From Paracoccus sulfuroxidans (GTDB lineage: Bacteria > Pseudomonadota > Alphaproteobacteria > Rhodobacterales > Rhodobacteraceae): 64,000 nucleotides of DNA. The notes below the pieces were generated by a model, which ran no database searches, was not told where the DNA came from, and was given only the letters and a program-made list of their open reading frames with translations. Location: contig NZ_VLKU01000001.1 of the NCBI RefSeq assembly GCF_007830335.1, positions 186,001 to 250,000 of the forward strand, in the 5' to 3' direction. Position 1 is the stretch's first letter. Every line of letters starts with the position of its first letter. Positions 18,731-27,473 of this stretch are shown here, piece after piece. Made by a program: the position numbers and the translations under genes.

Positions 18731-19480
18731 ATGAGGCTTCAGGGAAAGACGGCCATGGTGACGGGCGCCGCGTCGGGGTTCGGCAAGGGCATCGCCCAGA
18801 CCTTCGCGCGGGAAGGGGCAAGGGTCGCCGTTCTGGACCTTGACCGCGCCGGCGCCGAGGCCGTCGCGCAGGAGATCGGGGGCGGCGCCATCGCCATCGA
18901 ATGCGACGTGACGCAAGGCGATCAGGTCGCGGCCGCCGTGGGCCGCACGCGCGAGGCGTTTGGCGGGCTTTCCATTGTCGTCAACAATGCGGGCTGGACC
19001 ACGCCCAACGGCCCGCTGCTCGGCACGGATGAGGCCGCCTTCCGCAAGATCTATGACGTCAACGTCCTGTCGATCTTTCACATGGTCCACGCCATCGTGC
19101 CGCATTGGCGCAACGAAGATGGGGGCGTGATGCTGAATGTGGGCTCGACCGCGGGCATCCGTCCGCGCCCGGGGCTGACCTGGTACAATTCCTCGAAAGG
19201 GGCGGTGAACCTGATGACCCGCAGTCTTGCAGTCGAGCTTGCGCCCGACAACATCCGGGTGAACGGCATCGCTCCGGTCATGGGCGTGACGGGCCTGCTT
19301 GAGCAGTTCATGGGCTGCGCCGACACGCCCGAGAACCGGGCACGCTTTGTCTCGACCATTCCGCTGGGTCGCCTCTCCGAGCCGCGCGATGTCGCGAATG
19401 CGGCGCTGTATCTGGCCTCGGATGAGGCCGATTTCATCACCGGCGTCATCCTTGAGGTCGATGGCGGCCGCACGATCTAG
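18731..19480 (+). CDS. Short-chain dehydrogenase/reductase
   Basis: 249-residue classical SDR with the Rossmann motif TGAASGFGKGI, NNAG at strand 4, catalytic Ser in NVGSTAG, the YxxxK pair in WYNSSKGA, and the C-terminal GVILEVDGG. The acidic residue after strand 2 (VLDLDRAG) favours NAD(H) over NADP(H). ATG 18731 is preceded by GGAGG at the ideal distance; the TTG at 18713 inside the ALDH stop region is rejected. Probably co-transcribed with the ALDH. Substrate unknown. Confidence 0.92.
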   Translation: MRLQGKTAMVTGAASGFGKGIAQTFAREGARVAVLDLDRAGAEAVAQEIGGGAIAIECDVTQGDQVAAAVGRTREAFGGLSIVVNNAGWTTPNGPLLGTDEAAFRKIYDVNVLSIFHMVHAIVPHWRNEDGGVMLNVGSTAGIRPRPGLTWYNSSKGAVNLMTRSLAVELAPDNIRVNGIAPVMGVTGLLEQFMGCADTPENRARFVSTIPLGRLSEPRDVANAALYLASDEADFITGVILEVDGGRTI

Positions 19481-19489
19481 GCGCGGCGC

Positions 19490-20320
19490 TCAGGCCCGGG
19501 CGGCACGGCGGCTGGCGGCGGTCCGGTACAGGAAGGCCGCGACGAAGGCTGCGGTCATCACCAGCACGATGGTCGGGGCAGGAGCTGCGTCCAGCCAGAA
19601 GCTGGCCCAGACCCCGATCAACGCGCCGAAACCCGCCACCGCGACCGAGACGGCCAGCATGGCGGCCAGCCGTCGGGTGACCAGAAATGCCACGGCTCCG
19701 GGTGCGATCAGCATGGCGACCGCAAGGATGATCCCGACGGACGACAGCATCGCCACCACCGTCATCGAGATCATCGCCAGCATCGCGTAATTCAGCACCG
19801 TCACCCGCAGACCCGACACCCGCGCCTGCACCGGGTCGAAGGCCAGCAGGGCAAAGTCGCGCCATTTCAGCACCAGCGCCCCGCCCACGACCAGCGCGAT
19901 GACTAGCGCCAGACGCAGATCCTCGGGGCCGACGCCCAGCATGTTGCCAAACAGGATATGGTCCAGATGCAGGTCACTGCTGATCGAGGTGTAAAGCACC
20001 ACCCCAAGCCCGAACATGCCCGACATGACCACGCCCAGCACCGTGTCCTGTTTGACCCGGCTGTTCTGCTGCAGATAGCCCGAGGCGAGCGAGCAGACCA
20101 TGCCGGCGGCGAAGGCTCCGACGATCAGCGGCGCGCCCAGAACATAGGCCAGCACCACCCCCGGCAGCACGGCATGGCTGACGGCATCGCCCATCAGCGA
20201 CCAGCCGCGCAGGACCAGAAAGCACGACAGAAGCCCGGCCGGAAAGGCCACGACGACGGAAATCAGCGCCGCATCGCGCATGAAGGGGAAGGACAGGGGA
20301 AGGGTCAGCCACTCCATCAC
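19490..20320 (-). CDS. sitD: Mn/Fe ABC transporter permease (SitD/MntD type)
   Basis: 276-residue ABC-3 family inner-membrane permease with about eight hydrophobic segments. Family marks include GLLSCFLVLRGWSLMGDAVSHAVLPGV (in part), the Gly/Ala-rich QDTVLGVVMSGMFGLGV, and LLIAPGA-type helices late in the protein. It overlaps the preceding permease by ATGA. The two permeases are homologous to each other and would form a heterodimer. Its 3' end lies 9 bases from that of the convergent SDR gene. Confidence 0.9.
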   Translation of the reverse strand: MMEWLTLPLSFPFMRDAALISVVVAFPAGLLSCFLVLRGWSLMGDAVSHAVLPGVVLAYVLGAPLIVGAFAAGMVCSLASGYLQQNSRVKQDTVLGVVMSGMFGLGVVLYTSISSDLHLDHILFGNMLGVGPEDLRLALVIALVVGGALVLKWRDFALLAFDPVQARVSGLRVTVLNYAMLAMISMTVVAMLSSVGIILAVAMLIAPGAVAFLVTRRLAAMLAVSVAVAGFGALIGVWASFWLDAAPAPTIVLVMTAAFVAAFLYRTAASRRAARA

Positions 20321-21177
20321 GCGACCTCTTTCAGCGCCTGCGCGGCACGGCGACGCGCGGCCAGCAGGCCGTGTTTGGGCGCAAACAGGAAGGCCGTCAG
20401 GAACAGCAGGGTTTGTAGCACCACGATGATGCCTCCGGTCGCGCCGTCCAGAAAGAACGAGACATAGGCCCCGACCGCCGAGGTGATCGAGCCGATCGCG
20501 ACCGACAGCAGGATCAGCCGGGGAAAGCGGTCGGTCAGCAGATAGGCAGTGGCGCCGGGGGTCACCACCAGCGCGATGACCAGAAAGGCCCCGACCGTCT
20601 GCATGGCCGCGACAGTACAGGCCGAAAGCAGCGTGAAGAACAGGACCCTCAGCCGCGTGGGGTTAAGGCCAATGGTGCGGGCATGGGTCTCATCGAAGAA
20701 GACGACCATCAGATCGCGCCATTTGGCGGTCAGGATCGCAAGCGACACCAGCCCGATGATAGCAAGTTGCAGCGTATCTTCGGGCGTGATGGCCAGAATA
20801 TTGCCCATGGTGATCGTCTGGATGCTGACCGCCATCGGGTTCAGCGACACCATGAACAGGCCCAGCCCGAAGAAGCTGGTGAAGATCAGGCCGATGACCG
20901 CATCCTCTTTCAGGCCCGTGCGCTGGTTCAGAAACAGCATGGTCAGCGCCGCAAGCCCGCCCGAGAGGAAGGCGCCCAGCGCGAAGGGCAGGCCCAGCAT
21001 ATAGGCCCCCGCGACGCCCGGCACGATGGAATGGCTCAGCGCATCGCCGATCAGCGACCAGCCCTTCAGCATCAGATAGGCCGAGAGGAAGGCGCAGACG
21101 CCCCCCACCAGCGCCGAGACCCAGATCGCATTGCTCATATAGCTGTATTGGAAGGGGATCAGCAGCGTGTCGATCAT
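20317..21177 (-). CDS. sitC: Mn/Fe ABC transporter permease (SitC/MntC type)
   Basis: 286-residue ABC-3 family permease, homologous to the following gene (compare [20 protein letters not shown] here with the corresponding segment downstream). Eight or so membrane spans are visible, with a short basic C-terminus. It overlaps the ATPase gene by ATGA upstream and the second permease by ATGA downstream. The two-permease arrangement is characteristic of SitABCD-type operons rather than single-permease znuABC. Confidence 0.9.
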   Translation of the reverse strand: MIDTLLIPFQYSYMSNAIWVSALVGGVCAFLSAYLMLKGWSLIGDALSHSIVPGVAGAYMLGLPFALGAFLSGGLAALTMLFLNQRTGLKEDAVIGLIFTSFFGLGLFMVSLNPMAVSIQTITMGNILAITPEDTLQLAIIGLVSLAILTAKWRDLMVVFFDETHARTIGLNPTRLRVLFFTLLSACTVAAMQTVGAFLVIALVVTPGATAYLLTDRFPRLILLSVAIGSITSAVGAYVSFFLDGATGGIIVVLQTLLFLTAFLFAPKHGLLAARRRAAQALKEVA

Positions 21178-22040
21178 TTGCCGCCTCCGCTTTCGTCGCG
21201 GGTCTTTTGCTGGTCGTCATAGAAGATCAGCGGCCGCTCATCATCCGAGAAGACGCTGACCGAGCGCGGGTCGTCATCATCATGCAGATGCTGGCCGCCC
21301 AGCACGAAATGCCGCAGGACGCCACCGAAGGCGAGGCGCAGGTTCTCGGGGGTAAAAGTCTCGGCCGTCGGCCCCGAGGCCAGCACCGTCCCCTTGACCA
21401 GCACCACCCGGTCGCAGAACTCCGGCACCGAGCCAAGGTCATGGGTCGAGACCAGCATCACCCGCCCCTCGGCTCGCATCTGGCCCAGCAGTTCGATGAT
21501 CGCGGTCTCGGTCTTGACGTCAACACCGGTGAAGGGCTCATCAAGCAGGATCACCCGGCCACCCTGCGCCAGCGCGCGGGCCAGAAACACCCGCTTTTTC
21601 TGCCCGCCCGACAGCTCGCCAATCTGGCGCTTGCGATAGTCGGACATGCCGACGCGGGCCAGCGCCTCATCGACCGCCTGCCGGTCGGCAGCGCGCGGGC
21701 GGCGCAGGAAGCCCATATGGCCATAGCGGCCCATCATCACCACATCCTCGACCAGAACCGGAAAGGTCCAGTCGACCTCCTCGGCCTGCGGGACATAGGC
21801 GATCAGGTTCTGGCGCAATGCGTCAGGGACGGGCATGCCCATCACCTCGACATGGCCCTTGGCCGAGGGAACAAAGCCCATCAGCGCCTTGAAAAGCGTA
21901 GATTTTCCTGCACCGTTCACGCCGACCAATGCGGTGGTCGAGCCTTGCGGTACGGTGAAGCTCGCGTCGCGCAGGGCCGTGTGGCCATTGCGATAGGTGA
22001 CGGTCAGCCCCTCGACCTTGATGCCCGGAAGTTCAGTCAT
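21174..22040 (-). CDS. sitB: Mn/Fe ABC transporter ATPase (SitB/MntB type)
   Basis: 288-residue ATPase. Walker A is [12 protein letters not shown], the Q-loop lies near [10 protein letters not shown], the signature is [15 protein letters not shown], Walker B is [12 protein letters not shown], and the H-loop is VSTHDLG. YVPQ-x-EEVDW is typical of the Mn/Zn/Fe chelate ABC family. The acidic and His-containing tail ([13 protein letters not shown]) is longer than usual and could bind metal, which is inference. ATG 22040 is used; its first bases overlap the sitA stop. Confidence 0.92.
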   Translation of the reverse strand: MTELPGIKVEGLTVTYRNGHTALRDASFTVPQGSTTALVGVNGAGKSTLFKALMGFVPSAKGHVEVMGMPVPDALRQNLIAYVPQAEEVDWTFPVLVEDVVMMGRYGHMGFLRRPRAADRQAVDEALARVGMSDYRKRQIGELSGGQKKRVFLARALAQGGRVILLDEPFTGVDVKTETAIIELLGQMRAEGRVMLVSTHDLGSVPEFCDRVVLVKGTVLASGPTAETFTPENLRLAFGGVLRHFVLGGQHLHDDDDPRSVSVFSDDERPLIFYDDQQKTRDESGGGK

Positions 22041-22926
22041 TGGAGAGCCCCTCAAGAATGGTTTCCGAGGTCACGCGCAGCAGGTCCAGATAGGTCGGTA
22101 CCGGGCCATCCGCCTCGGACAGGCTGTCGACGTAAAGCACGCCGCCATAGGCCGCGCCGGTCTCGGCGGCGATCTGTCGGGCCGGACGGTCCGATACGGT
22201 GCTTTCCGAAAAGACGACCGGAATGTGATGGGCGCGAATGGCGTCGACCACGCGGCGGACCTGCTGGGGCGTCCCCTGCGCATCGGCGTTGATCGGCCAG
22301 AGATACATCTCATTAAGGCCGAAATCCCGCGCGAGGTACGAAAACGCCCCTTCCGAGGTCACCAGCCAGCGCCGATCCTCGGGCAGGGCCAGCGCCTTCT
22401 CGCGCAGCGGGCTGATCGCGTCCGAAAGCTGCTGCTTATAGGCTTCGGCATTGGCCTGATAGGTCGCGGCGTTTTCGGGGTCATGCTCGGAAAGCGCGCG
22501 GGCGATGTTGTCGACATAGATCCCCGCCGATTGCAGCGACATCCAGGCATGGGGGTTGGGCTTGCCCTCATAGCTGCCGCCAGAGATCGACATCGGCTCG
22601 ACCCCTTCGCTGACGGTGACCGAGGGGATGTCGCCCAGATTGCGCAGGAATTGTTCGAACCACAGTTCCAAGTTCAACCCGTTGCGCAGGATCAGATCGG
22701 CGTCCCGCGCGCCGATCAGGTCGCTGGGCGTCGGCTCGTAATTGTGGATCTCGGCCCCGGGCTTGGTGATCGACACGACCTCGGCCTTGTCGCCTGCGAC
22801 GTTGCGGGCCATGTCGGCGATGATGGTGAAGGTCGTGGCCACCTTGAATTCATCGGCCAATGCAGGGGCGGAAATCGAGGCGAAAAGCAGGGCAAATACA
22901 GCGGGCCGGGTAAGGCTGGGGGGCAT
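22033..22926 (-). CDS. sitA: Mn/Fe ABC transporter substrate-binding protein (SitA type)
   Basis: 297-residue cluster A-I metal-binding lipoprotein-like/periplasmic protein with a signal peptide ending APALADE. Predicted metal ligands fall in the family positions: H61 (AEIHNYEP), H126 (NPHAWMS), E192 ([13 protein letters not shown]) and D267 (YVDSLSE). Glu at the third position, and the absence of a His-rich loop, point to Mn2+/Fe2+ (PsaA/SitA/MntA) rather than Zn2+ (ZnuA), which uses a third His. It is the first gene of the operon, divergent from the Fur/Mur regulator. Confidence 0.93.
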   Translation of the reverse strand: MPPSLTRPAVFALLFASISAPALADEFKVATTFTIIADMARNVAGDKAEVVSITKPGAEIHNYEPTPSDLIGARDADLILRNGLNLELWFEQFLRNLGDIPSVTVSEGVEPMSISGGSYEGKPNPHAWMSLQSAGIYVDNIARALSEHDPENAATYQANAEAYKQQLSDAISPLREKALALPEDRRWLVTSEGAFSYLARDFGLNEMYLWPINADAQGTPQQVRRVVDAIRAHHIPVVFSESTVSDRPARQIAAETGAAYGGVLYVDSLSEADGPVPTYLDLLRVTSETILEGLSND

Positions 22927-22950
22927 GTTTTTCGTTGTTCCAATGCGCGT

Positions 22951-22977
22951 CTTAGATGCGACGAGTTCTCATCTAAG
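22951..22977. promoter_or_regulatory. Inverted repeat in the sitA leader
   Basis: CTTAGATG (22951-22958) is exactly mirrored by CATCTAAG (22970-22977) with an 11-base spacer, 24 bases upstream of the sitA start. It could be a second operator or an mRNA stem in the sit leader. Confidence 0.35.
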
Positions 22978-22986
22978 GAAGTTATC

Positions 22987-23001
22987 TGCGAACCATTCGC
23001 A
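22987..23001. promoter_or_regulatory. mur: Candidate Fur/Mur operator between sitA and mur
   Basis: Perfect inverted repeat TGCGAA-CCA-TTCGCA centred in the 122-bp divergent region. Read as 7-1-7 it resembles the TGCAAAT/ATTTGCA-like boxes I recall for alphaproteobacterial Fur/Mur proteins. Its position suits manganese-responsive repression of sitABCD, perhaps with autoregulation. Confidence 0.55.
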
Positions 23002-23048
23002 ACTGTCAAGAAGTTTGCAATCATCCCCGGACTGAGGGAAAAGAGCGG

Positions 23049-23471
23049 ATGGAAAACGAACAGCGCGCCCGATCTTTTGAAGCCGCCCTGCGCCGGGCAG
23101 GGGTCAGGATTACCCGCCAGCGGGCGGCGCTTCTGCGGATTCTGGCGGCGGCGGACGACCACCCGGATGCGACGCAGCTGCATCAGCGCGCCATGGCAGC
23201 GGGGGCGGGGGTGTCTCTGGCGACGGTCTATCGCACGCTCTCGGCGCTTGAGGCGCAGGGCGTCATCATGAAGCTGGAATTTGAAGGCGCGGCGGCAAGG
23301 TTCGAGCCTGCCGATCAGCAGCACCATGACCATATGATCGACGTCGAGACCGGCGAGGTCATGGAGTTCGTCAACGACCGCATCGAACGCCTGCAGGCCG
23401 AGATTGCCCGCGAAATGGGCTATGACATCGTGCGCCACCGGCTGGAGCTTTACGTCCGGAAACGCCGCTGA
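23049..23471 (+). CDS. mur: Fur-family metalloregulator, probable Mur
   Basis: 140-residue Fur-family repressor. The winged helix includes RITRQRAALLRILAAADDHPDA (in part) and the recognition helix SLATVYRTLSALEAQG. The dimerisation/metal domain has HHDHMIDVETGEVMEF, the Fur-type metal site. It lacks the CxxC pairs typical of Zur and many Fur proteins. Divergent from sitABCD, whose product fits Mn2+/Fe2+; in Rhodobacterales and rhizobia such regulators are manganese-responsive (Mur). The assignment to Mur rather than Fur rests on this context. Confidence 0.85.
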   Translation: MENEQRARSFEAALRRAGVRITRQRAALLRILAAADDHPDATQLHQRAMAAGAGVSLATVYRTLSALEAQGVIMKLEFEGAAARFEPADQQHHDHMIDVETGEVMEFVNDRIERLQAEIAREMGYDIVRHRLELYVRKRR

Positions 23472-23824
23472 TGGCGTTGACCGTCCATGACAAGATCATC
23501 TCGGACCGGGGGTCGCGCTATGCGGTCTCGGGCGGTCCGGCCAGCACCCCGGATGAGGTGCGCGCCCTGCTGACCGAATTGCGCCGCAACAAGCGCTTCG
23601 CCAAGGCCACGCATAACACTTGGGCGGCGGTTCTGGGCGGCGAGGGCTACAAGGATGACGACGGCGAAAGCGGCGCGAGCCAGATCATCCTGCAGATGAT
23701 CGAGCGGGCAGGGCTGCAGGATCACATCATCATCGTGACCCGCTGGTATGGCGGCAAGCATCTGGGCGGCGACCGTTTCCGCCATGTCGTCGATGCCGTC
23801 CGCCACTATCTGGCGGCGCTTTAG
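23471..23824 (+). CDS. IMPACT/YigZ N-terminal-domain protein
   Basis: 117-residue protein consisting of the UPF0029/IMPACT N-terminal domain. Key segments are RNKRFAKATHNTWA, DDDGESGASQIILQMIE and IIVTRWYGGKHLGGDRF; the DGE-x-SG and RWYGGxxLG motifs define the family. It lacks the C-terminal DUF1949 domain of E. coli YigZ. Its ATG shares one base with the TGA of the Fur-family gene, so the two are translationally coupled. Function in bacteria is not established. Its TAG stop overlaps the TAA stop of the convergent DUF4893 gene. Confidence 0.85.
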   Translation: MALTVHDKIISDRGSRYAVSGGPASTPDEVRALLTELRRNKRFAKATHNTWAAVLGGEGYKDDDGESGASQIILQMIERAGLQDHIIIVTRWYGGKHLGGDRFRHVVDAVRHYLAAL

Positions 23825-24447
23825 CGGGTCAGCAGCAGCACATCCATCGTCGATTCCAGATGCGGATAGGGGAACAGGATGCGCGCGCGATCCGGCCCCA
23901 GAAGTTCCAGCACGCCGACCTCGGGCACCTGTTGGGGCGAGGCGGTGACATCGAACTCAGGCGGCAGGCTGGCATATTCGGGTGGCGGGTCGCCGTTGAT
24001 ATAGCCCGCGCCCAGATAGACGATGCGGTCTCCGTCCAGATGCAGCGTGCCCCGCGTCAGCTGCGAGCCGCTGATCTTTTCCAGCGCCGCCTTGCCATCG
24101 GCCCCGACCGAGATCCGGCATTTGAACGGCTGATAGGTGACCGCCGGGACGGTCTTACCGATCTTGGTGGTCCGGCAGCGCCACTCACCCGCCATGGCCT
24201 TCGGATCGAACCCTTCGACCGTCAGCACCTCGCCCGAAAGGGTCGCCAGCACCTGATCCAGCTCAGCCGGGTCGGCATCGTCAAAGGCCTCGCGCAGCGC
24301 CGCGCCATAGGCCCGGTCCAGATCGTTCAACCGGTTCCAGTCGGTCGAGGTGATCTGCGCCCCATCGGCCAGTTCCTCGGCCATGGCCGGGCTGGCCGCA
24401 AAGGCGGAGGTGGCAAGCGACAGCGACAGGATCAGGGAACGCATCAT
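23821..24447 (-). CDS. DUF4893 exported protein
   Basis: 208-residue protein starting MMRSLILSLSLATSAFAASP, a clear signal peptide with probable cleavage near AMA/EEL. The mature part includes DWNRLNDLDRAYGAALREAF, GEWRCRTTKIGK and FKCRI, a pattern I recognise as DUF4893, an uncharacterised alphaproteobacterial periplasmic family. The Trp/Cys-containing segment resembles lipocalin-like stress proteins, but no function can be stated. The start overlaps the DUF2237 stop (ATGATG), so translation is coupled. Confidence 0.8.
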   Translation of the reverse strand: MMRSLILSLSLATSAFAASPAMAEELADGAQITSTDWNRLNDLDRAYGAALREAFDDADPAELDQVLATLSGEVLTVEGFDPKAMAGEWRCRTTKIGKTVPAVTYQPFKCRISVGADGKAALEKISGSQLTRGTLHLDGDRIVYLGAGYINGDPPPEYASLPPEFDVTASPQQVPEVGVLELLGPDRARILFPYPHLESTMDVLLLTR

Positions 24448-24833
24448 TTGCGGGCACTCGGGTCGCCCGCAGCGACGGAATGGGCTTGCAGCAGTTCCAG
24501 CGGCACGACGTCCAGCGCGCGCTGATGCGTGGCCTCCAACACGACGCCGGGAGCGGCAAATTCTTGCGCGGCCTGCAGGAAGCGCGCGGCACAAAGGCAC
24601 CAGCGATCGCCGGGATTGAGGCCGGGGAAGCGCAGCTCGGGCCGGGGCGTGCTCAGATCGTTGCCGAGATATTTCGACAGCGCCAGAAACTCGGCATTGA
24701 CCACCACGCAGACGGTGTGGCTGCCACGGTCCTCGGGGCCGGTGTTGCAGCAGCCGTCGCGGTAAAATCCGGTCATCGGGGTGGTCGAGCAAGGCTGCAA
24801 TTCCTGGCCCAGAACGTTCAGGGACGGTTCCAA
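24444..24833 (-). CDS. DUF2237 family protein, TTG start
   Basis: 129-residue protein whose core is highly family-specific: PCSTTPMTGFYRDGCCNTG, EDRGSHTVCVVVNAEFL, NDLSTPRPELRFPGL, GDRWCLCAARFLQA and VVLEATHQRALDVVPLELL. No ATG or GTG lies near the expected N-terminus. The TTG at 24833, with GGAGGAG eight bases upstream and two bases past the previous stop, is the most convincing start. The domain is present in many bacteria; its activity is unknown. Conserved Cys and His residues suggest metal binding, which is inference. Confidence 0.82.
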   Translation of the reverse strand: MEPSLNVLGQELQPCSTTPMTGFYRDGCCNTGPEDRGSHTVCVVVNAEFLALSKYLGNDLSTPRPELRFPGLNPGDRWCLCAARFLQAAQEFAAPGVVLEATHQRALDVVPLELLQAHSVAAGDPSARK

Positions 24834-24835
24834 GA

Positions 24836-25873
24836 TCAGATCTCCTCCGGCTGCCAGTCGATCCAGCGGGCATGGGCATCGGCCTGACCCAGGTGCCATT
24901 CCCGCAAGCGACCCTTACTCCAGACCCTCAATAGCAGATCAGCGCCCGTGGTCGGAGATGATTCCATTGAAAAATGCGCGAGCGGGGCGTGATCGCTGGC
25001 CGTTTCGCCCGCGCGTTGCAGGGCGGCCTCGATCCGCTCGCGCGTACGGGGCGGGAAATACTGGGCGGCGATGGTATGATAGACGAGGCGCCCGGTCTGG
25101 GAGGGCTGATCAAGCTGCGCCTCCAGCCACTCCGCCGCATCGGCCTTGTCGACTTTAGGCGGATGCGCCCGCGCGATCGAGAGCGCCGCGTCCATGCGCG
25201 CCAGCCGCTGCGGCTGATCGGGCCAGATATAGGCCTTCATCCGCAGCGCGTCACGCAGGGGATCAAGCGGGTTGATGTCGACGCCCGCGGCCTCATCGAT
25301 CCGCAAGGAGTGTCGGGCCGGGACCGCGCCTCGCCAGTCCGGCGTCAGGAGAACGGTATCGGGTGCGGTCTCATTGTTATTATTAGCTACAAGGTGATAG
25401 CGGTAAAAATTAAGGTTGAGTCCAGCACTCGCGCCCAGCTCAAGAGCCTTGAAGCTGGCTGCGGGGAACAGCGCCGTCAGGTGCCATGCTGCTGCGATGA
25501 TCGCACCCGAGCGGCCGACTTCATTGGTTTGGGGCGGAAGGTCGATAAAATCTAGAATATAGTCAGTATGATATTGTAGTGTATTATTAATCACTTCCTG
25601 AAGGTCGCCTGTCGGAGGCCCTGCATAGGCCTGCGCCAAGGCCGGATCCTTACCCTCAAGCACCAGCGCATGCAGCGCGCCGCAAAGCCGCAGCGGAACG
25701 GAATCGCCGCGATAGCTGAGGTCGCCCGGCCAGTCCCGCACGCGCCGGGACACCGAATCCTCGCCGACAGAGATATGGGCCAGCAGCGCCTCGCAGATTT
25801 CCGCCGTCAGCGCTGAGTCAAGCGCGCGGCAGGCCTCGGCTTGCGTGGTGAAGGCCAGGGCCCAGCTGCTCAT
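24836..25873 (-). CDS. DUF2332 family protein
   Basis: 345-residue protein matching DUF2332: N-terminal helical region, RSGAIIAAAWHLTALFP, LELGASAGLNLNFYRYH (a Gly-rich SAM-binding-like loop), and late segments VYHTIAAQYFPP and HFSMESS. The LELGASAGLN motif looks like a methyltransferase-type nucleotide loop, but activity is unproven. Two short stretches (about 25371-25425 and 25543-25598) are markedly AT-rich with unusual codons, in contrast to the rest of the gene. It overlaps pth by ATGA, so it is coupled to it. Confidence 0.82.
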   Translation of the reverse strand: MSSWALAFTTQAEACRALDSALTAEICEALLAHISVGEDSVSRRVRDWPGDLSYRGDSVPLRLCGALHALVLEGKDPALAQAYAGPPTGDLQEVINNTLQYHTDYILDFIDLPPQTNEVGRSGAIIAAAWHLTALFPAASFKALELGASAGLNLNFYRYHLVANNNNETAPDTVLLTPDWRGAVPARHSLRIDEAAGVDINPLDPLRDALRMKAYIWPDQPQRLARMDAALSIARAHPPKVDKADAAEWLEAQLDQPSQTGRLVYHTIAAQYFPPRTRERIEAALQRAGETASDHAPLAHFSMESSPTTGADLLLRVWSKGRLREWHLGQADAHARWIDWQPEEI

Positions 25874-26583
25874 CTGAACCGCTCCCCCAATGCCTTCAGC
25901 CGATCTGCAAGGCTCAACGGCGCGTCCGGCTGTGGCTCGGCAGGCCTGGGCGTGGCTTTGACCGGGCGCGCAGGCGCGGCCTCGGCGGCAGGCGGGCGGC
26001 TGCCGCTGTTGCGCGCAGGGGCGACGCGGCTGGCGACGGCGTTCGAAAACCGCGCATCGTCGCCTGAGGCCAGCGCAGGGCCGCCATCCGAGATTCCACG
26101 CAAGATATTATCCAGAACCTCTTCTTCTGATTTAGGAAAATCGGAGAGAACATAGCCTGCCACGCGATCCTTGTGCCCCGGATGCCCGATCCCGATGCGC
26201 ACGCGCCGATAGGCCTCGCCAATGTGCTGGTGGATCGAGCGCAACCCGTTGTGCCCCGCGTGCCCGCCCCCCAGCTTGAGCCGCAGCTTGCCGGGCGGCA
26301 GGTCCAGCTCGTCATGCAGGACGATGACCTCATCGGGGGTGAGCTTCAGATAGCGCATCGCTTCGCCGACGGCCTGCCCAGAAAGGTTCATGAAGGTCCC
26401 GGGCTTGAGCAGCGTCACCCGCTCATCCCCCAGTCGCCCCTCGGCGGTCTCGCCCTGAAACCGCGTCCGCCAAGGCGAAAACCCGTGGTCCGAGGCGATG
26501 CGGTCCAGCGCCATGAAGCCCACATTGTGGCGATTTCCTTGGTATTTCGTGCCGGGATTGCCCAGCCCCACGATCAATTTCAT
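25870..26583 (-). CDS. pth: Peptidyl-tRNA hydrolase
   Basis: Recycles peptidyl-tRNAs dropped by stalled ribosomes by cleaving the ester between peptide and tRNA. The 237-residue protein starts MKLIVGLGNPG. The catalytic His is H19 (NRHNVGFM), the conserved Asp lies in LHDELDLPPG, and GGGHAGHNGLRSI is the family loop. The catalytic domain ends near residue 190. A Pro/Ala-rich linker and short basic tail add about 45 residues beyond the E. coli length. A short AT-rich patch occurs around 26100-26157. It heads a chain with DUF2332, DUF2237 and DUF4893. Confidence 0.96.
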   Translation of the reverse strand: MKLIVGLGNPGTKYQGNRHNVGFMALDRIASDHGFSPWRTRFQGETAEGRLGDERVTLLKPGTFMNLSGQAVGEAMRYLKLTPDEVIVLHDELDLPPGKLRLKLGGGHAGHNGLRSIHQHIGEAYRRVRIGIGHPGHKDRVAGYVLSDFPKSEEEVLDNILRGISDGGPALASGDDARFSNAVASRVAPARNSGSRPPAAEAAPARPVKATPRPAEPQPDAPLSLADRLKALGERFR

Positions 26584-26777
26584 CAGGGTCTCCGTCGTTC
26601 GGAAGCAACTTATCCCTCATGCAGGAGTGGGGCAATTTTTATCAGTCTCTTGTTCTTGGCGGGCGGCGTTACTAAGACTCTGTCAATCATTCGCGGATAT
26701 CCGGCAGTTTGCGGCAGACCCATCTGGGCGAATCGCGCGGATGGACGACGAGGCAGGGACCAGAAGCAAGGACAGAC

Positions 26778-27407
26778 ATGCACGATCCGGCAGAATTCTA
26801 CATGAACACGCTCGTCCCCATGGTCGTCGAACAGACCAGCCGCGGCGAGCGCGCCTATGATATTTTCTCGCGCTTGCTGAAAGAGCGCATCATTTTCCTG
26901 TCGGGCCCGGTCCATGACGGCATGGCGACGCTGATCTCGGCGCAGCTGCTGTTCCTTGAGGCCGAGAACCCGACCAAAGACATCAGCATGTACATCAACA
27001 GCCCCGGCGGCGTGGTGACGGCTGGCCTGTCGATCTATGACACGATGCAATACATCCGCCCGCGCGTCTCGACGCTGGTGGTCGGGCAGGCGGCCTCGAT
27101 GGGCTCGCTTCTGCTGGCCGCTGGTCAGCCGGGCATGCGCTATTCGCTGCCGAATTCGCGCGTGATGGTGCACCAGCCCTCGGGCGGCTATCAGGGCCAG
27201 GCGACGGACATCCTGATCCATGCGCGCGAAACCGAAAAGCTGAAGCGCCGCCTGAACGAGATCTATGTCCAGCACACCGGCCGCACGCTGGCCGAGGTCG
27301 AGGAAGCGCTGGAGCGGGACCGCTTCATGTCGCCCGAAGAGGCGCGCGAATGGGGTCTTATCGATGAGATCGTGATGCCGCGCGGCAAGGCCGAAGCCGA
27401 GAAGTGA
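26778..27407 (+). CDS. clpP: ATP-dependent Clp protease proteolytic subunit
   Basis: Serine peptidase that forms the tetradecameric chamber used with ClpX or ClpA. It is 209 residues from ATG 26778, which has AAGGA just upstream; the longer in-frame reading to 26709 is leader. The catalytic triad is S107 (GQAASMGS), H132 (VMVHQPSGG) and D181 ([10 protein letters not shown]), each shifted by 10 from E. coli numbering. NSPGG and the RxT/S-type oligomer sites are present. It precedes clpX by 162 bases, the common order in proteobacteria. Confidence 0.98.
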   Translation: MHDPAEFYMNTLVPMVVEQTSRGERAYDIFSRLLKERIIFLSGPVHDGMATLISAQLLFLEAENPTKDISMYINSPGGVVTAGLSIYDTMQYIRPRVSTLVVGQAASMGSLLLAAGQPGMRYSLPNSRVMVHQPSGGYQGQATDILIHARETEKLKRRLNEIYVQHTGRTLAEVEEALERDRFMSPEEAREWGLIDEIVMPRGKAEAEK

Positions 27408-27440
27408 CGGCCGCGCCCGGACGCCGGGTGTCGGGGTGAA

Positions 27441-27473
27441 TTAGGGATTGTGACGGGCGATTGCCCACCCTAA
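27441..27473 (+). promoter_or_regulatory. Nested inverted repeats in the clpP-clpX gap
   Basis: TTAGGG (27441-27446) pairs with CCCTAA (27468-27473), enclosing GGGC (27455-27458) and GCCC (27463-27466). It lies about 100 bases before clpX. It may be a weak attenuator or processing stem in a clpPX transcript; there is no U-tract, so a plain terminator is less likely. Confidence 0.3.

Noticed and set aside
19490..22926. Zinc uptake system znuABC
   Set aside because: Two permeases and a Glu in the third ligand position favour Mn/Fe transport.
26640..26700. Heat-shock (RpoH-type) promoter upstream of clpP
   Set aside because: CTTG tetramers are present but no matching -10 at the right spacing.
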